From NCBI RefSeq assembly GCF_050947875.1, contig NC_134572.1, positions 117,776,709-117,840,708 of the forward strand: 64,000 bases of DNA, written 5' to 3'. Origin of the DNA: Dermacentor variabilis (taxonomy: Eukaryota; Arthropoda; Arachnida; Ixodida; Ixodidae). The position numbers and the translations under genes are program-made. Positions 24,301-37,000 of the stretch are shown piece by piece. Under the pieces are notes generated by a model. That model was given only the letters and a program-made list of their open reading frames with translations. It had not been told where the DNA came from and searched no databases. Within the stretch, counting starts at the first letter, position 1. Every line of letters begins with the position of its first letter.

Positions 24301-27300
24301 GACCATGACAGAATAGAACCATTTCAGAGTTTTTAATAACAAAAAGTCAAACTGTGACACTGTCAATTTTCATTAAAAAAAACATTACGCGTCTGTGCAC
24401 TGTTTCGTTCCAGATGAAATTGAATGCAGGGCAATGAAATTTCTTCAGAAGAATATTGTACAATGTCTTCACATGACGGTGAAATAGATCTGCTGCAATG
24501 TGGCTTAAGTGTGCCACTCCACAACGCAAATAAGGTTTTCCCCTTCACCGCAAGACTTCAATCTCTCAAAAGTTGGCAAGATCTCAGCCCTTTGTAATTA
24601 GCTGAACCACTAGCCGTTGGGATAAATGGGCAATGCAGAGGATGGCCAGTTGCAATCTGGCATGGCACCAGCCACTATTGCCTGTCAAAACAGCACAAGA
24701 AAGATTCCTGACCTGTCATTGATGAGAAACCACCACTTCTAAAGATTGCGATCAAGAGGAGTGAAATTAATGGATGTGCTGCGATAACCCTGCTGTGCCT
24801 CACATGTGCCATGCTTCACTGCCCGATATGGTCATGCATGCCTTCAAGAAGTGCTGCATCAGCCCTGCCCTGGGCAGGCGACGTGCTGTGGGATGTCGAA
24901 AGCAACGAGCAGCTGTCATCATTCAAGAATCCCAACTGTTCATACAGGTCTCGCAAGCAGTTTTCATATCACATGGCACACCAATAATCCAACAAAATGT
25001 CTTTTCTTACTACTTCTACCTCCTGCTCTACATACAAGTGTTTCTGAAGGGCACAGATGAAGGTCGCCGTGCCCTGCTAACAGCACAAGGAGGAAGGGCC
25101 TCACATACCAGACGTTGTGCTAGACGTTGTGGGCAAAGGGGCCGAGCTGGGCGGGTTGGAGGGGGCACGGGGTGGTGCTCGCGGCTGCCTGCGGGCACTT
25201 CGGGGTGGACGAGCCCCCATGGTGGCTGGGGCAGGTGGGGGTTGTGACACAAGCCGCAGTGCTCCCCTCAGCATGGCTGGTGGTGGCCCCTCGTGATGTT
25301 GCTGCAGCGGGTGGCCAATCAGCCGCACGTCTGTCGCGAAGTGGGGTGGTGGGAGTGGGGGGAATGACGAGAAGACTCAGTGCTTGCATCTCTGGCACAT
25401 GCTATTCTTTCCCCCAATATCTGCCATTTAGGAGCAAAGTTGGCTTTGAACCCACTTTCTACAGGACACTGAAAACTGTTTTCCCCACGACACAGCTACC
25501 TTGCCCTTTCGGAAAGAGGATTCTTGTGAGAAGCAATAGGTGCTCTTTGTAGTGCACAAGCTGCTAAAACCTTTGGACTCCTCCTGTCAACCAGTGGGCA
25601 TTCTTGCACACTGATCCCCATTGCAGCAAAGTTTTCATATGAGGCACCATGTATGATTTCTGGCAGCGGACTCATTGACTGGGGAATTTCCTTTCCACTG
25701 CTTTAGCCAATGGGAGCAATACCAGAAGCGATACCCACAAAAATAAATTTTCTGAAATGCAAGCCACATACAAACACTCACCATGCCAATACCCCATAAG
25801 TACCAGTCTGATTCCATACTATTAGAAACATGTACATCCAGATGTTAGTGCTGTGGCTGTACATTCCGGGCACACCTGAACAACAGCACCACCATGGGTA
25901 TTAACAATAGAGACACACTGCTGAGTGTGCTAGGTAAACGCATTCGGCACTACAATGCACCTGCAGTGCATTGTCTGTGCTATGTCTGTTCACGTGTCTT
26001 TTCATTGCAGCACATAGCTGTGTCGAAAATGTGTCCTGCATTAGTGGTGCGTGGACAACAACAATCCAATGGAAACTGGTGGCATTAGGCCAGGACATAA
26101 TCAGAATATAAAAGCATCAAGCATCTCGCACAGCCTCTTCACACAAATGATTGCCAGGAGCCAGCCTTCTACAACAGCTACGATCATGCACCACATAGCC
26201 AATGGACATGTAAAACACTGAACACTTCCACCATTACTTGATACCACAGTGCAGCAGAGCACTGGCATACATTTGAAAGGCTAATCATCCTGCCTGGCCA
26301 ATAAGAGTGAGAATGGATCTGAGAGACGCTGGAAACTGAAGTGCCCCTTGAACAGCTCAGGCGCCCCAAATTTTGTTGTTTGACATCTGCAACAAGGTAA
26401 TCTTGAATAAGAGACTTTTCACCGAGATTCAGTTTAGCTGTGCACCCCAAATCGATCGTGTCGCACCATGCCAGCCCACACAAAAAGCCGACCCCCCCCC
26501 CTCTCTGCTCACCTGGTAGCAGAGAGAGGCCCCGTGAACGGTACAGGGCCGCCATGGCAGCCACAGTGGAGGCAGGCTGACTCACAGCAGCTGGAGTTCG
26601 CGACCCGTTGCGGCCAGCTCCCCCACGATGGCGCTGCTGGTGGTGCTGCTGCTGTCCATCCTCTCCTCCAGACATCCCCATGCTCCCTAAACAACAATCA
26701 TAGCTTGGCTATTGCAAGCACTGCCTCACAGTGCAGGCACCGCACACCAAGGGCACAGGGACAGAGAGCACATTGTCTCATACTAACGACAAGACCTTGA
26801 CACCTTCAAACAAGGATGCGCAAGGCAAACAACTGATTTCATGTTACCCAAACTGCAGTTGGGCTGTGAGGAATGCCTCAGCGGAGGGCTCTGAATTAAC
26901 TTGGTTCATTTTGGAAACATGTGCAGCAACCTTGACATACAGCTGATTTTGCATTTCGCAACCACTGACATGTTCAGCCAAGATTACCAAGAATCAAAAT
27001 CCACAAACTTGGTGCTTAGCAGGAGAATCACACAGCAGCTGATCCTCTGCTTAAGTGATAAATGTACAGGAAAGCAATAACTACCCAAGTAAGAAGGTAA
27101 CAAAAATTGCAGTCATTTCTAATGTCCCTCTGTTGCCGTTTGATGAAATCAAGCAAGGATGTACAACATTTGGATGGGGCCAGACAACGCTGTAATGCAC
27201 AATATTTGCACTGATACAACTTCAATACATAACAATGACACAACACTGGCCAAGTTCAAGTCAAAGATCACACAGCTTCAGAAGCTTTAAAAAGGCACAG

Positions 27301-30300
27301 AAAAAAAGTGATGCTGGATGCCTGCCGAGATATTCAACACCTCACTGTTGAGCCATCCTTAATTAACGACAGTAAAAGAAATCACAGTTGGAATTGACAA
27401 ATGCTGGTAAGGTCCATAAGCAAGTTTCAATTAATGAAGCTGCAAGCCAAAGCTATGCCAAGCTACTGACCAAAGCCCAAAATTTGCTCTGAGCACTGTG
27501 CCATTGCGAGCAAAGACTGATTTTTCATGAGGCTTGAATAGGCTGTTCTGAAAAGGTGCAGGATTCAAGAAGGCCCGAAATGTGCTGTCAGTATACTCTC
27601 AAGAAACAAGCCTTCACCAAAAAAGAAGTGACACCTTGTGGTATTCCAAAATCATTTTTCTAATTTCTTGCTCGTCTCTTTAAGCCAGGGTAAGGAAAAA
27701 CTACTCTTAATATTTATGCAAGATGAGCATCCCTTCAGGTCGCATTTCGGAATGAAATTTAAAGGAACGCTCGATTAAGCACGAGGTTTAAAGTGACCTC
27801 AACCAAAGTGCAAATACAGTGACATGTCAAGAACACAGTAGAAGGCACACATCAAAGCAGCATGCACACGTGTGCTGGCAAATCCTCTCATATGCTTCTC
27901 TTTGTTATGTACAACCCCGACCTTTGCCCTGCTGAAGCGCTGAGGTGGCACAAACCTTGACACCCAAGGGATACACAAGGGACGCACAAGGACACACAAG
28001 GGATACTCGTGCCTGCGAGGGGTAACTTGGCCTCTGATTTCTGGCTGCTGCATTGCTGATAATGCTCTCAAGGGGGATGTGAGGATGTTATTTGGACAGG
28101 AGCTCGAGATAACCCCTCTGTTAACCCCTTTTCAATGTACACCACCCTATTACTGCCCATGTGTTTGCGCCATGCATGGATCGGCATACTCGTACTCATC
28201 TCACAGTTGTGAGTGGGAGTATGAGTGAGTGACAAAGGGGCATGAGGTGCCGATAAGTGTGAATAGATGCGAATGACCAGTGGCAAGTGTGAGTTGACTG
28301 TAGTGCAAACATGACTAAACTGTCAACATGTGTGAAGAGTACCAAATTGACTAAGCGCCAGTGGATGAGTGGACATGCCGTAAAAACCCATGAATAATAA
28401 GAGGTTTTTTCCTTATTATTAGCGTCCCAAATTTTCACTTCGTACTATATGCAGATCCGAACAAAAATTTCAGTCAGAAATTTGGGCTAGAGGTTTTGGT
28501 TTCGTTATTGCTGCGTGACTTTGGCTTGACTACGTTATTGGTGCGTGGCTACAGCTTGGCTTCCTTTTTGCTTCATGGCTACGGCTTGATTTCGTTATTG
28601 TTGCGCGACTACAGCATCGTTTCTTTATGTAGTTGAGTGCGCACCTTGGCAGCACACGTGCAAACTGCGCTTTGCGAAGTTCATCTTTTTTATTCCGCAT
28701 TGAAGGATTGAGATGTCCGGACCACTAACTCAGTACTCGGCTGCTTTCAGGAGAAAGGTTATTTTAGCCGCACAGGACATCGGCAACAGTGCGGCCGGGA
28801 AGCAGTTTGGCGTCAATGAGGCAAGCATACACGGATGGCGTCAACAGCAGGAAGCCCTTTCCACGTACAGTGGAATGTGAAGAAGCTTTCGCGGCCTGAA
28901 GAGTGGGACATTTCCGGAAATCGAACTCGCCCTGACGGAGTTTGTACACCAACAGCGAGCCACGCATCTAGCTGTGAGCATAGAGCTTATGCAGGCAAGA
29001 TCTAAGGAGCTTGCAAGAGAATAGGTGCTACCAAGCTCCGCCTTCAAAGCGAGCAAGCACTGGATTTATTGCTAAATGTGACGTGCTGGACTTTCCTTAC
29101 GCCGCCGAACTTTGGTTTCGCAAAAGCTGCCCAAACCGCTTGAAAGCTGCTTGTGGCTTCCAGCACCACGTTATTTCGCTGTGCAAGTCCAAGAACCTCC
29201 AGCTAGGGCAAATCGGCAATGCTGACCAAACACCGGTTTATCTGGACATGCCATTGCCCCTCACTGTGCACAAAAAGGGCTCTAAACAAGTTTATGTCCG
29301 GTCCACTGGCAATGCCCGCCCTATGTCGTCTTCAAGCGCAAGACACTGCCTAAAGGTGAGGAGCTGCCAAGAAATGTGGTCGTAAGATGCCATGAGAAAG
29401 GCTGGATGAATGAGAATCTTGTGCTCGATTGGATAAAGTCGTCTTTGCAGGCGGCCCCGCGCACTGTTGTCGTTCCCGTCCATCCTCGTGCTGGACGCAT
29501 TTCGTTGCCATTTGGCCGACTCAGTGAAGAGGCTGCTGCGCGAATCTGGCACTGAACTCGTCGTTATACCGGGTGGGATCACGTCTCAGCTGCAGCCTTT
29601 AGATGTTTGCGTGAACAAGCCATTCAAGGACGTAGTCAAGTGGTGTTACGCAGATTGGATGCGCTCAAGTGAGCCTGCTGACCGGGTGGCTGAAGCGGGC
29701 TTCACCAGCCACACTATGCAAGTGGATTGTGGACGCATGGGCCAGCATAACAGAAGACCTTGTGCGTCTCGGCGTGGCATCTCGAACGCGCTCGATGGCA
29801 CAGAGGATGAGTACCTCTGGGAAGATATGTCCGACAAGGAACTATCCAAAGAGAGCGCAGCTGAGGAAGGCAGCAATTGTAGTGCGCAGTGCAGTTTGAA
29901 TAAATGTGTTCCTCGAGTTTTTCTAACTCGTATTATATGCAGGTAAAACTATTTTTTTCCCTTTCGCATCCCAAAACATTCACCTCGTACTATGAGGTCT
30001 GTTAGAAAAGTATCTGACCTTTTTTTTTTTTTTTTTGCGAACACCTGGTGGATATAAAACAAGCGCGCTTGCATGAGCTGACCTTGAACCTTCGTGCGCA
30101 TGCACATATTTTTTCCCGCCTGCCGATAGCGTCAGTCGCTGGGATGCAGCGTTTGAGTGAGGTAGTGCGCAGTGCTCTCGTTGGTTTTTTATTGCAAGGA
30201 AAATGGCGGAGCAACTGAAGCAGCGCTGCTGCATCAAATTTTGCCAGAAACTGGGCGACAGCCAAGTGGAAACCATTCGGAAGATTCAGACGGCTTTCGG

Positions 30301-33300
30301 TGACGATGCTATGAGCAGCACACAGATTAAGGAGTGGTACAACTGGTTTAAAGATAGCCGCACATCAATGGAGAACGAGCCACGCCCCAGTCAGCCATGA
30401 ACATGCCGAAATAGGTCATTGCCGAAGTGAGTGCTGTAGTGATGCGCGACAGTCGTGTGACTATCCGAGAAATTGCGGAAGAGGTGGGCATCAGCACTTT
30501 TTCTGCACATTTCATTATGACCGAACATTTGTCTATGAAGAGAGTTGCGGTGAAATTCGTGCCGAAGCTGCTCACAGTGGAGCAAAAGCAACTTCGTGCT
30601 GAAGTCTCACAGGACATGCTGTATTTCACAAACAGTGACCACGACTTCACGAACACCATAATCACTGGTGAGGAGTCTTGGGTGTACGGGTGCGACCCGG
30701 AAGCCAAATCCCAGTCACAGTGGAAGCATTCCATGTCACCAAGACCAAAGAAGGCCCGCCAAGTGCGCAGCAACGTCAAAGTGATGCTGACTGCTTTAAC
30801 TCCCGCGGTGTGGTACACCACGAGTACGCACCACAGGATCAAATAATCACCAAAGGGATGTCCTCCGTTGCCTAAGTGATGCTGTGCGGCGCAAGAGACC
30901 GGAGTTGTGGTCAACAGGAAATTGGCGCACCCATCACGACAATGCTCCTCCACATTCCTCGCACTTGATTCAGACTTTTTTGGCGAAAAAGCAGACTCCT
31001 GTAGTTCAGCAGGCTCCTTACTCTCCTGATATGGCCCCCTGCGACTTCTGGCTGTTTCCCAAGATCAAGTGGCCATTGAAAGGTGCGCGATTTCAGACAA
31101 GAGAGGACATTATGGCTGCAATGGCAGCTGAGCTAAACTCCATTCCGAAAGAGGCCTTCTCGAAATACTTCCAACAATGGCAGCACCGCTGGGAGAAGTG
31201 TGTGGAGTCCCAAGGAGACTACTTTGAGGGTGATTAGGTTTCCAATGCTCCAATTATGGCAGTTTTTTTTTCTTCGGTCAAAGGTCGGATACTTTTCTAA
31301 CGGACCTCGTACATGCGGGTTCGTATTATACGCGGGTTTTTACGGCAAGTGCAGGTAGCTGCGAGTTGGAGGTGAGTTATGAATGCGAGTAAATGACAGC
31401 GAGGATGAGTAGGTGTGAGTATGAATGCGGGTTAGTACCGGCAAGCATGACTGGATGTGGCTATTAGCGTGAATGAGTGCCGGTGAGTGAAGTGCAAATA
31501 AAAACTTGAGTGAGTGCTGATGAGTGCTTGTGGACAGGATTGTGAAAACGAGTGAGCACGTGTCCTGCAAAATGTGTTGCTGAGCGAGTGTGTAACTCCT
31601 TATTCTGCTGACCTATGACGTTGTGAGCTTTCTCCTTTATTATATACTGTTATATACTGGTGTTATAACTGTTATATACTGGTCATTTGTGTGAGCGAGG
31701 TAAGACCACAGGGCGTTCACTGCTGCTAAACCATTGTGGCATTCAATCTCCATGTCTGTACAACCTGCAGAAAAACAATTTTTTGAAGCAAGAAAAGGAG
31801 AGAAAGCAGGTGTAGCATGCATTTGTAAAAGGAGATGCTTCTAAAGTTCGTGGTCTTGGTCTCATGCATCGACGCATCTAGCAGTGAAAATGCCCGATAA
31901 GCTTGATCATGTGAAACCAACAGACAATGAAACCAAAGAAAGCAATGGGTAAACTGATGGAATAACAGTAGATTTAATCAAAGATGGAGGATACATAATG
32001 CTTGGAAAACTGGCGGCTCTTTATACGAAATGAGTATCGACTGCAAGGGTCCCAGAAAACTGCAAGAATGCAAGCATTATACGAATCCACAAAAAGGGAA
32101 ACGTTGAAGAATTGAAAAATTGTAGGCCCATTAGCTTACTCCCAGTATTATATAAAATATTTACCAAAACAACCCCCAATAGAATAACGGCAACACTGGA
32201 CTTTAGTCAACCAAGGGAACAGGCTGGCTTCAGGAAGGGATAGTCTACAATGGATCACGTACATGTTATTAATCAGGTTATCGAGAAATCCGCAGAGTAC
32301 AATAAGCCTCTCTATATGGCTCTCATAGATTACGAAAAGGCATTTGATTCAGCAGAGATCCCAGCAGTCATAGACGCATAATGTAATCAAGGATTACAAA
32401 ACGCTCATGTACATACCTTGGAAAATATCTACAGTGGTTCTACAGCTACCTTAATTCTACACAAGAAAATCACGACGATATTTATAAAGAAAGGAGTCCG
32501 ACAGAGAGACACAATCTCTCCAATGCTATTCACTGTTGTGGGGATGCGCGACTCTCGCGCATCCCCTGATGTTTTTCCTGCATAGGTCCCTTTTCCTGCA
32601 ATCCAGCTTCGCCGCGTGGCCTGCGTGATGCCCGCGGCAGTCAGTCTGGTTGAAGCGCAGTACGAGCATTGGCGCTAGTGTTGCGCTGCTGACGCCGCCT
32701 CACGGCGGGGTTACTTGGCCGCGGAAGAGGAAGGCTCTGGCGCGGCTGGAGAACAGCGCGGACGTGCCACGCGTGCGCCGATCTATGCCTTTGCGAGACC
32801 GTCTCACGTGGCCGCCTTCGAACGCACCACCGTTCGCATGACCGTACACGCGAACGACCAGGCGTTGGGATCCAGCATGGGGTGAACATATTCGCTCATT
32901 ATCCGGTCGCGGTGAGTCAGACTTCTAGATTTGTCGCGCACCCATCGGCATGTTTTGTGGATAGCAACTCGGCTAGCAGGCACTGATCTTTGAAAGGTGC
33001 AATAAATGCCCTTGTGATTGTTTGCACTACTGTGTTGTCGTTCCTTTGTCACAAGAGTACGGGTGAGAACCCCACACTGTGTGCTTGGAAGAAGTATTCA
33101 AGCTATTAAACTGGGAAGGCTTAGAAGTAAGGATCGATGGCGAATATCTCGGCAACCTTCGGTTTGCCGATTACGTTGTTCTATTCAGCAGCAATGCAAA
33201 CAAGTTGCAACAAATTATTGAGGACCTTAACAGAGAGAGTATAAGAGTGGGGTTGAACATTAATACGCAGAACACAAAGATAATGATGAATAGCCAGGCA

Positions 33301-33952
33301 AAGGAACAAGAGTTCAAGATTGCCACTCAGCCTCTAGAGTCTGTGAAGGAGTACATTTACCTAGGTCAATTAAACACAGGGTCCCTGATCATGAGAAGGA
33401 AATTCAAAGAAGAATAAAAATGGGTTGGATCGCATACGGCAGACATTATCAGCTCCTGACTGGAAGCTTACCATTATCATTGAAAAGGAAGGTGTAGAAT
33501 CAGTGCATTCTACCAGTGCTGACATATGGGGCAGAGACTTGGAGACTGACAAAGAAGCTTGAGAACAAATTAAGGACTGCGCAGAGCGATGGAACGAAGA
33601 TTGCTAGGCATAAGTTTAGGAGACAGAAAGAGAGCAGTTTGGATCGGAGCAAACGGGTATAGACGATATTGTAATCAATATTAGGATAAATAAATGGCTT
33701 GGGCAGGTCATGTAATGCGCAGATTAGATAACCGTTGGACCATTAGGGTGACAGAATGGGTACCAAGATAAGGGAAGCGCAGTAGAGGACAGCAGAAGAC
33801 TAGGCGCAGCGATGAAATTAGGAAATTCGCGGGCACTAGTTGGAATCAACTGGCACAGGACAGGGGTAATTGGGAGATGGCAGGGTGAGGCCTTCGTCCT
33901 GCAGTGGACATAAAACAGGATAATTATGATAATGGTCATGGTGGTGGTGGTG

Positions 33953-34025
<73 letters not shown>

Positions 34026-37000
34026 TAAAGTAAAGTGAACCAGGCAATAAAACAGTGCTGCAGGTGGGATAAGAACCCACATCTTCCATCACTAAATATT
34101 CTTGAGAATTATATACAGTATTTACTCAAATATTAATGGGCCCCATTTTCTTTTTCCGGAAATTTCACCCGAAATATGCTATCAACCTATATCAGCCTAT
34201 ATCGACCGAACAACCTCAAGCTGTACTGGTGAACAAAGCAAACGTACAGAGATAAAGGAGTTAACTCCGTACTAAGGCTCACCTTAGCCAGGTTCAAGAA
34301 CATTTACTGGCCCACTGGTGTCCCACTGGTGCACCACACTGGTGAACCAGTAAACATCATACTGATGCACCAGTGCTGGGATTTCATCACAATATATACA
34401 AGAATTGAACTTTGACCTTCATTTTCCTTTCTCAAAATCAACCTATGCCTCAAAATTCACGAAAATAGAGTTTGGGTGAATACTTCATCAGTCTAAGCTG
34501 ACTTTGTCTCTCTTTCGTGGCCCCATATTAACTTTTGTCGCTTTTCATGTATTATATGTATCATATTGTGTACTATGTACTATAATATTTAATTATAATT
34601 ATGGGAAAATTTGACGTCTATCCAATTGCTATAAAAGAAACCCATATGAGTTCCTCGAAAGAAAATCCTCGTAGTTGAAGAAAAATTGGGTGGATGTCTC
34701 GTTTTCCCTTAATTATTATATCTCTCCACCCTGCGGGTTTCCAGAAATCTGTTACGTTAAACTCTTGCCTTTGCTTCGAGATATTGACAAATTCAACTTC
34801 GCCCTGCCGCCTGGTTAGCTCAGATAGTAGAGCAGCTGCCCCGAAAAGGTGGTGGTCCTGGGTTCGAGTCTCGGACCAGGAAGAATTTTTCTTCAACTGC
34901 AAGGCTTTTCTTTCGAGGAACCTGTATGGCTTTCCTTTGTAGCAATGGCTAGGATTGCGTAGATGTCTCGTTTTCCCTTAATTATTGCTTTTCTACACCT
35001 TGCGGTTTTCCACAGAACTATTGATCAAATTATGTAATTATGAATGCTCGGGTATAGAAACCTTACCCCATATGCCAGCTATGTTCCTTATCAATAGGCT
35101 CAGCTGTACTGAGATGTATACCATAGGATATTCGTTAATGTGACACCAGTTTGGTGATAATTGGTTAATTCAACATTGGGGCATGCACCATACGTGTTAT
35201 GCATGGTGTTTTGGTGATGAGCATGGGTTAGGAGGCATGCAAACATGCATTAATATTGTGGCCAGGCAAACTGACATGCCAGACCACAGACGTGATGCAA
35301 TGCAAAGCAATCAAAGATAGATTTTCACATCTTAGAATCAAGGCATATGAAAATGGCTGCGGTACACACACTAGCAGCGGCTTGTCTCAATGCCTGCACG
35401 CACTCGCAGATGACGCATCCTTTGCAAGCTGTCCGGCACCATAGACAGATTTCCCCATGTTCAGAGATCATGCACACAACAAGGCTTTTGTGAGAAAATT
35501 ATGAAAATAAAAAATCAGAGTGGTGCCACCTGTCGTGGAGTATGGTACCTTTCTCTCTCATGTGAGGCATGGCATCAAAGGGCTGCCGTTACTTTGTAGC
35601 TGCTGTTGCAATGAAGGCTGTAGCACACTTGTTTGAAGGTTGTAGCATCTCGAACTGGTGAGCTGGAGTCTGGAGAGTTTCATGGCCAACTTATGTTGGT
35701 GCTGTAACTTCGCAAACAGGCAATCTATTTTTTTGGGGTAGATCCTGGGGAACCTCGACAGGTACGAGTGCCCTCAAATAAAGCTCTTCTATTACAGTAC
35801 GCTGCACTTTATTTTTCTGGGTGGCAATTTTCTGGCCACCATTTTGAATTTTGGGGGCAATCCTGAACGAGGGTCCTCTCCCCAATGATGCACAGAACTC
35901 GGGAACATGCGAGCATGTTCCTGAGTTCTGTGCATCATTTAAAGGGGCCCTGAACCAACCCTTGGGCTTGGTGAAATAACATAGTCCGCGGGTAGCATAT
36001 GCTGCTGTGAACATCTCAGCCAAGTTTTGCTGTCGTGTGCGGTGGGTGTAGCTCGCAAGCAGACTACGAAGTCACCTTTCTCTCAGACGCCCTTCAAACT
36101 GCGATCGGCTACATGGCGTTGATAATGCGACCGCCACTGGGTGCCGCCACAAGTCCACTGGCTACGCGCACTGCAGCTCACTCCAGACAACCGCGTTTGG
36201 TTTATGTTTAGCGCGTCGTAGGCACCAAAGACGGAAGCGTTGGTGTCTACGTTAACATCCAAAATGAAATTTGAACTGCGCACCACGGTGACATCTAAAA
36301 GGCGAAGCATTCTGGGCACACCCCACTGCGCCGTAGCCTTCACAGTGCAAGGCACAAAAGAAGGAACAGGAGCACAGCAGAGGCAGTGTTTGATTGCCGA
36401 TAACTCCGCTTCTGCTGAATGCATTGAAGTACTTTTTGCAGCAAAGTATTTCTGAAATAGTCTATTTTCACTTCAAATGCCTTTCTCCATGTTGATAAAA
36501 AGGATGTGGCTTTTGAAATCAACTTCCTTATTTCTGAATGGATTTTATTTGAATATTGGCATAGTGGTAATTGTTTTGATTGTTATCACAGAAATTTCAA
36601 AGCTTAAGCTCAACTTCTTTACGAATGTTTTTCTCCTTTTGGGCTTGTCCCGAGCCTGAACGCCTTGCAAAACGTGATATAAAACTCGTTTTAAGGACTG
36701 TGCATACCAAAATGAATGGTTGAGGGCATGACATTCTTAGATTTCAGTATTTACAACGAGACTTTCTTTAGTTCTCATTTTTTATGAGAACAGGCATTTT
36801 GACTGTGAGCAACTAGTTGAATCACTAATTCCAAAAAAGTCATACTGGAAAAGTAAGAATGTCACACCCTGAACTGCACTTCAAAGAGTACAGTAAAAGA
36901 CAGCAAGGCAAGAAAAATAGTTTTGAGAAAATGGCTTACAAAAGTTGTACCATCGACTTTAGGTTATCAAGAGGCACCAGGGCTGTAGTCATTGATGTTC

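Larger units (their letters stand above)
19142..25108 (-). other. Intron 7 (about 6 kb)
   Basis: Donor GTATGT at 25108 and acceptor CTTCAG at 19142-19144. Contains the large inverted repeat (20516-21284), an ATT array, a tRNA-headed repeat (22105-22381) and a LINE fragment (23700-24060). Nothing recognisable is seen at 19200-20480, 22450-23690 or 24070-25100. Confidence 0.7.
28376..31347 (+). mobile_element. pogo/Tigger-like DNA transposon with nested mariner
   Basis: Terminal inverted repeats begin TGCCGTAAAAACCC (28376) and end with the complement GGGTTTTTACGGCA (31347). Inside is a broken DDE/CENP-B-type transposase (28714 to about 29900). The right part near the end is split by a mariner (29993-31309); without it the text reads on as CGTAC TA CATGCGGG. 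Pogo elements normally duplicate TA, but no clear TA duplication was found at the outer ends here. Confidence 0.85.

Noticed and set aside
28376..31347. TA target duplication at the outer ends of the pogo/Tigger element
   Set aside because: Flanks read CA and AG; no TA pair is visible, so none is claimed.
34808..34881. Possible tRNA gene (A and B box, acceptor-like pairing)
   Set aside because: The anticodon arm is irregular, the unit is part of a repeated element with a conserved tail, and a second copy lies at 22105-22381.
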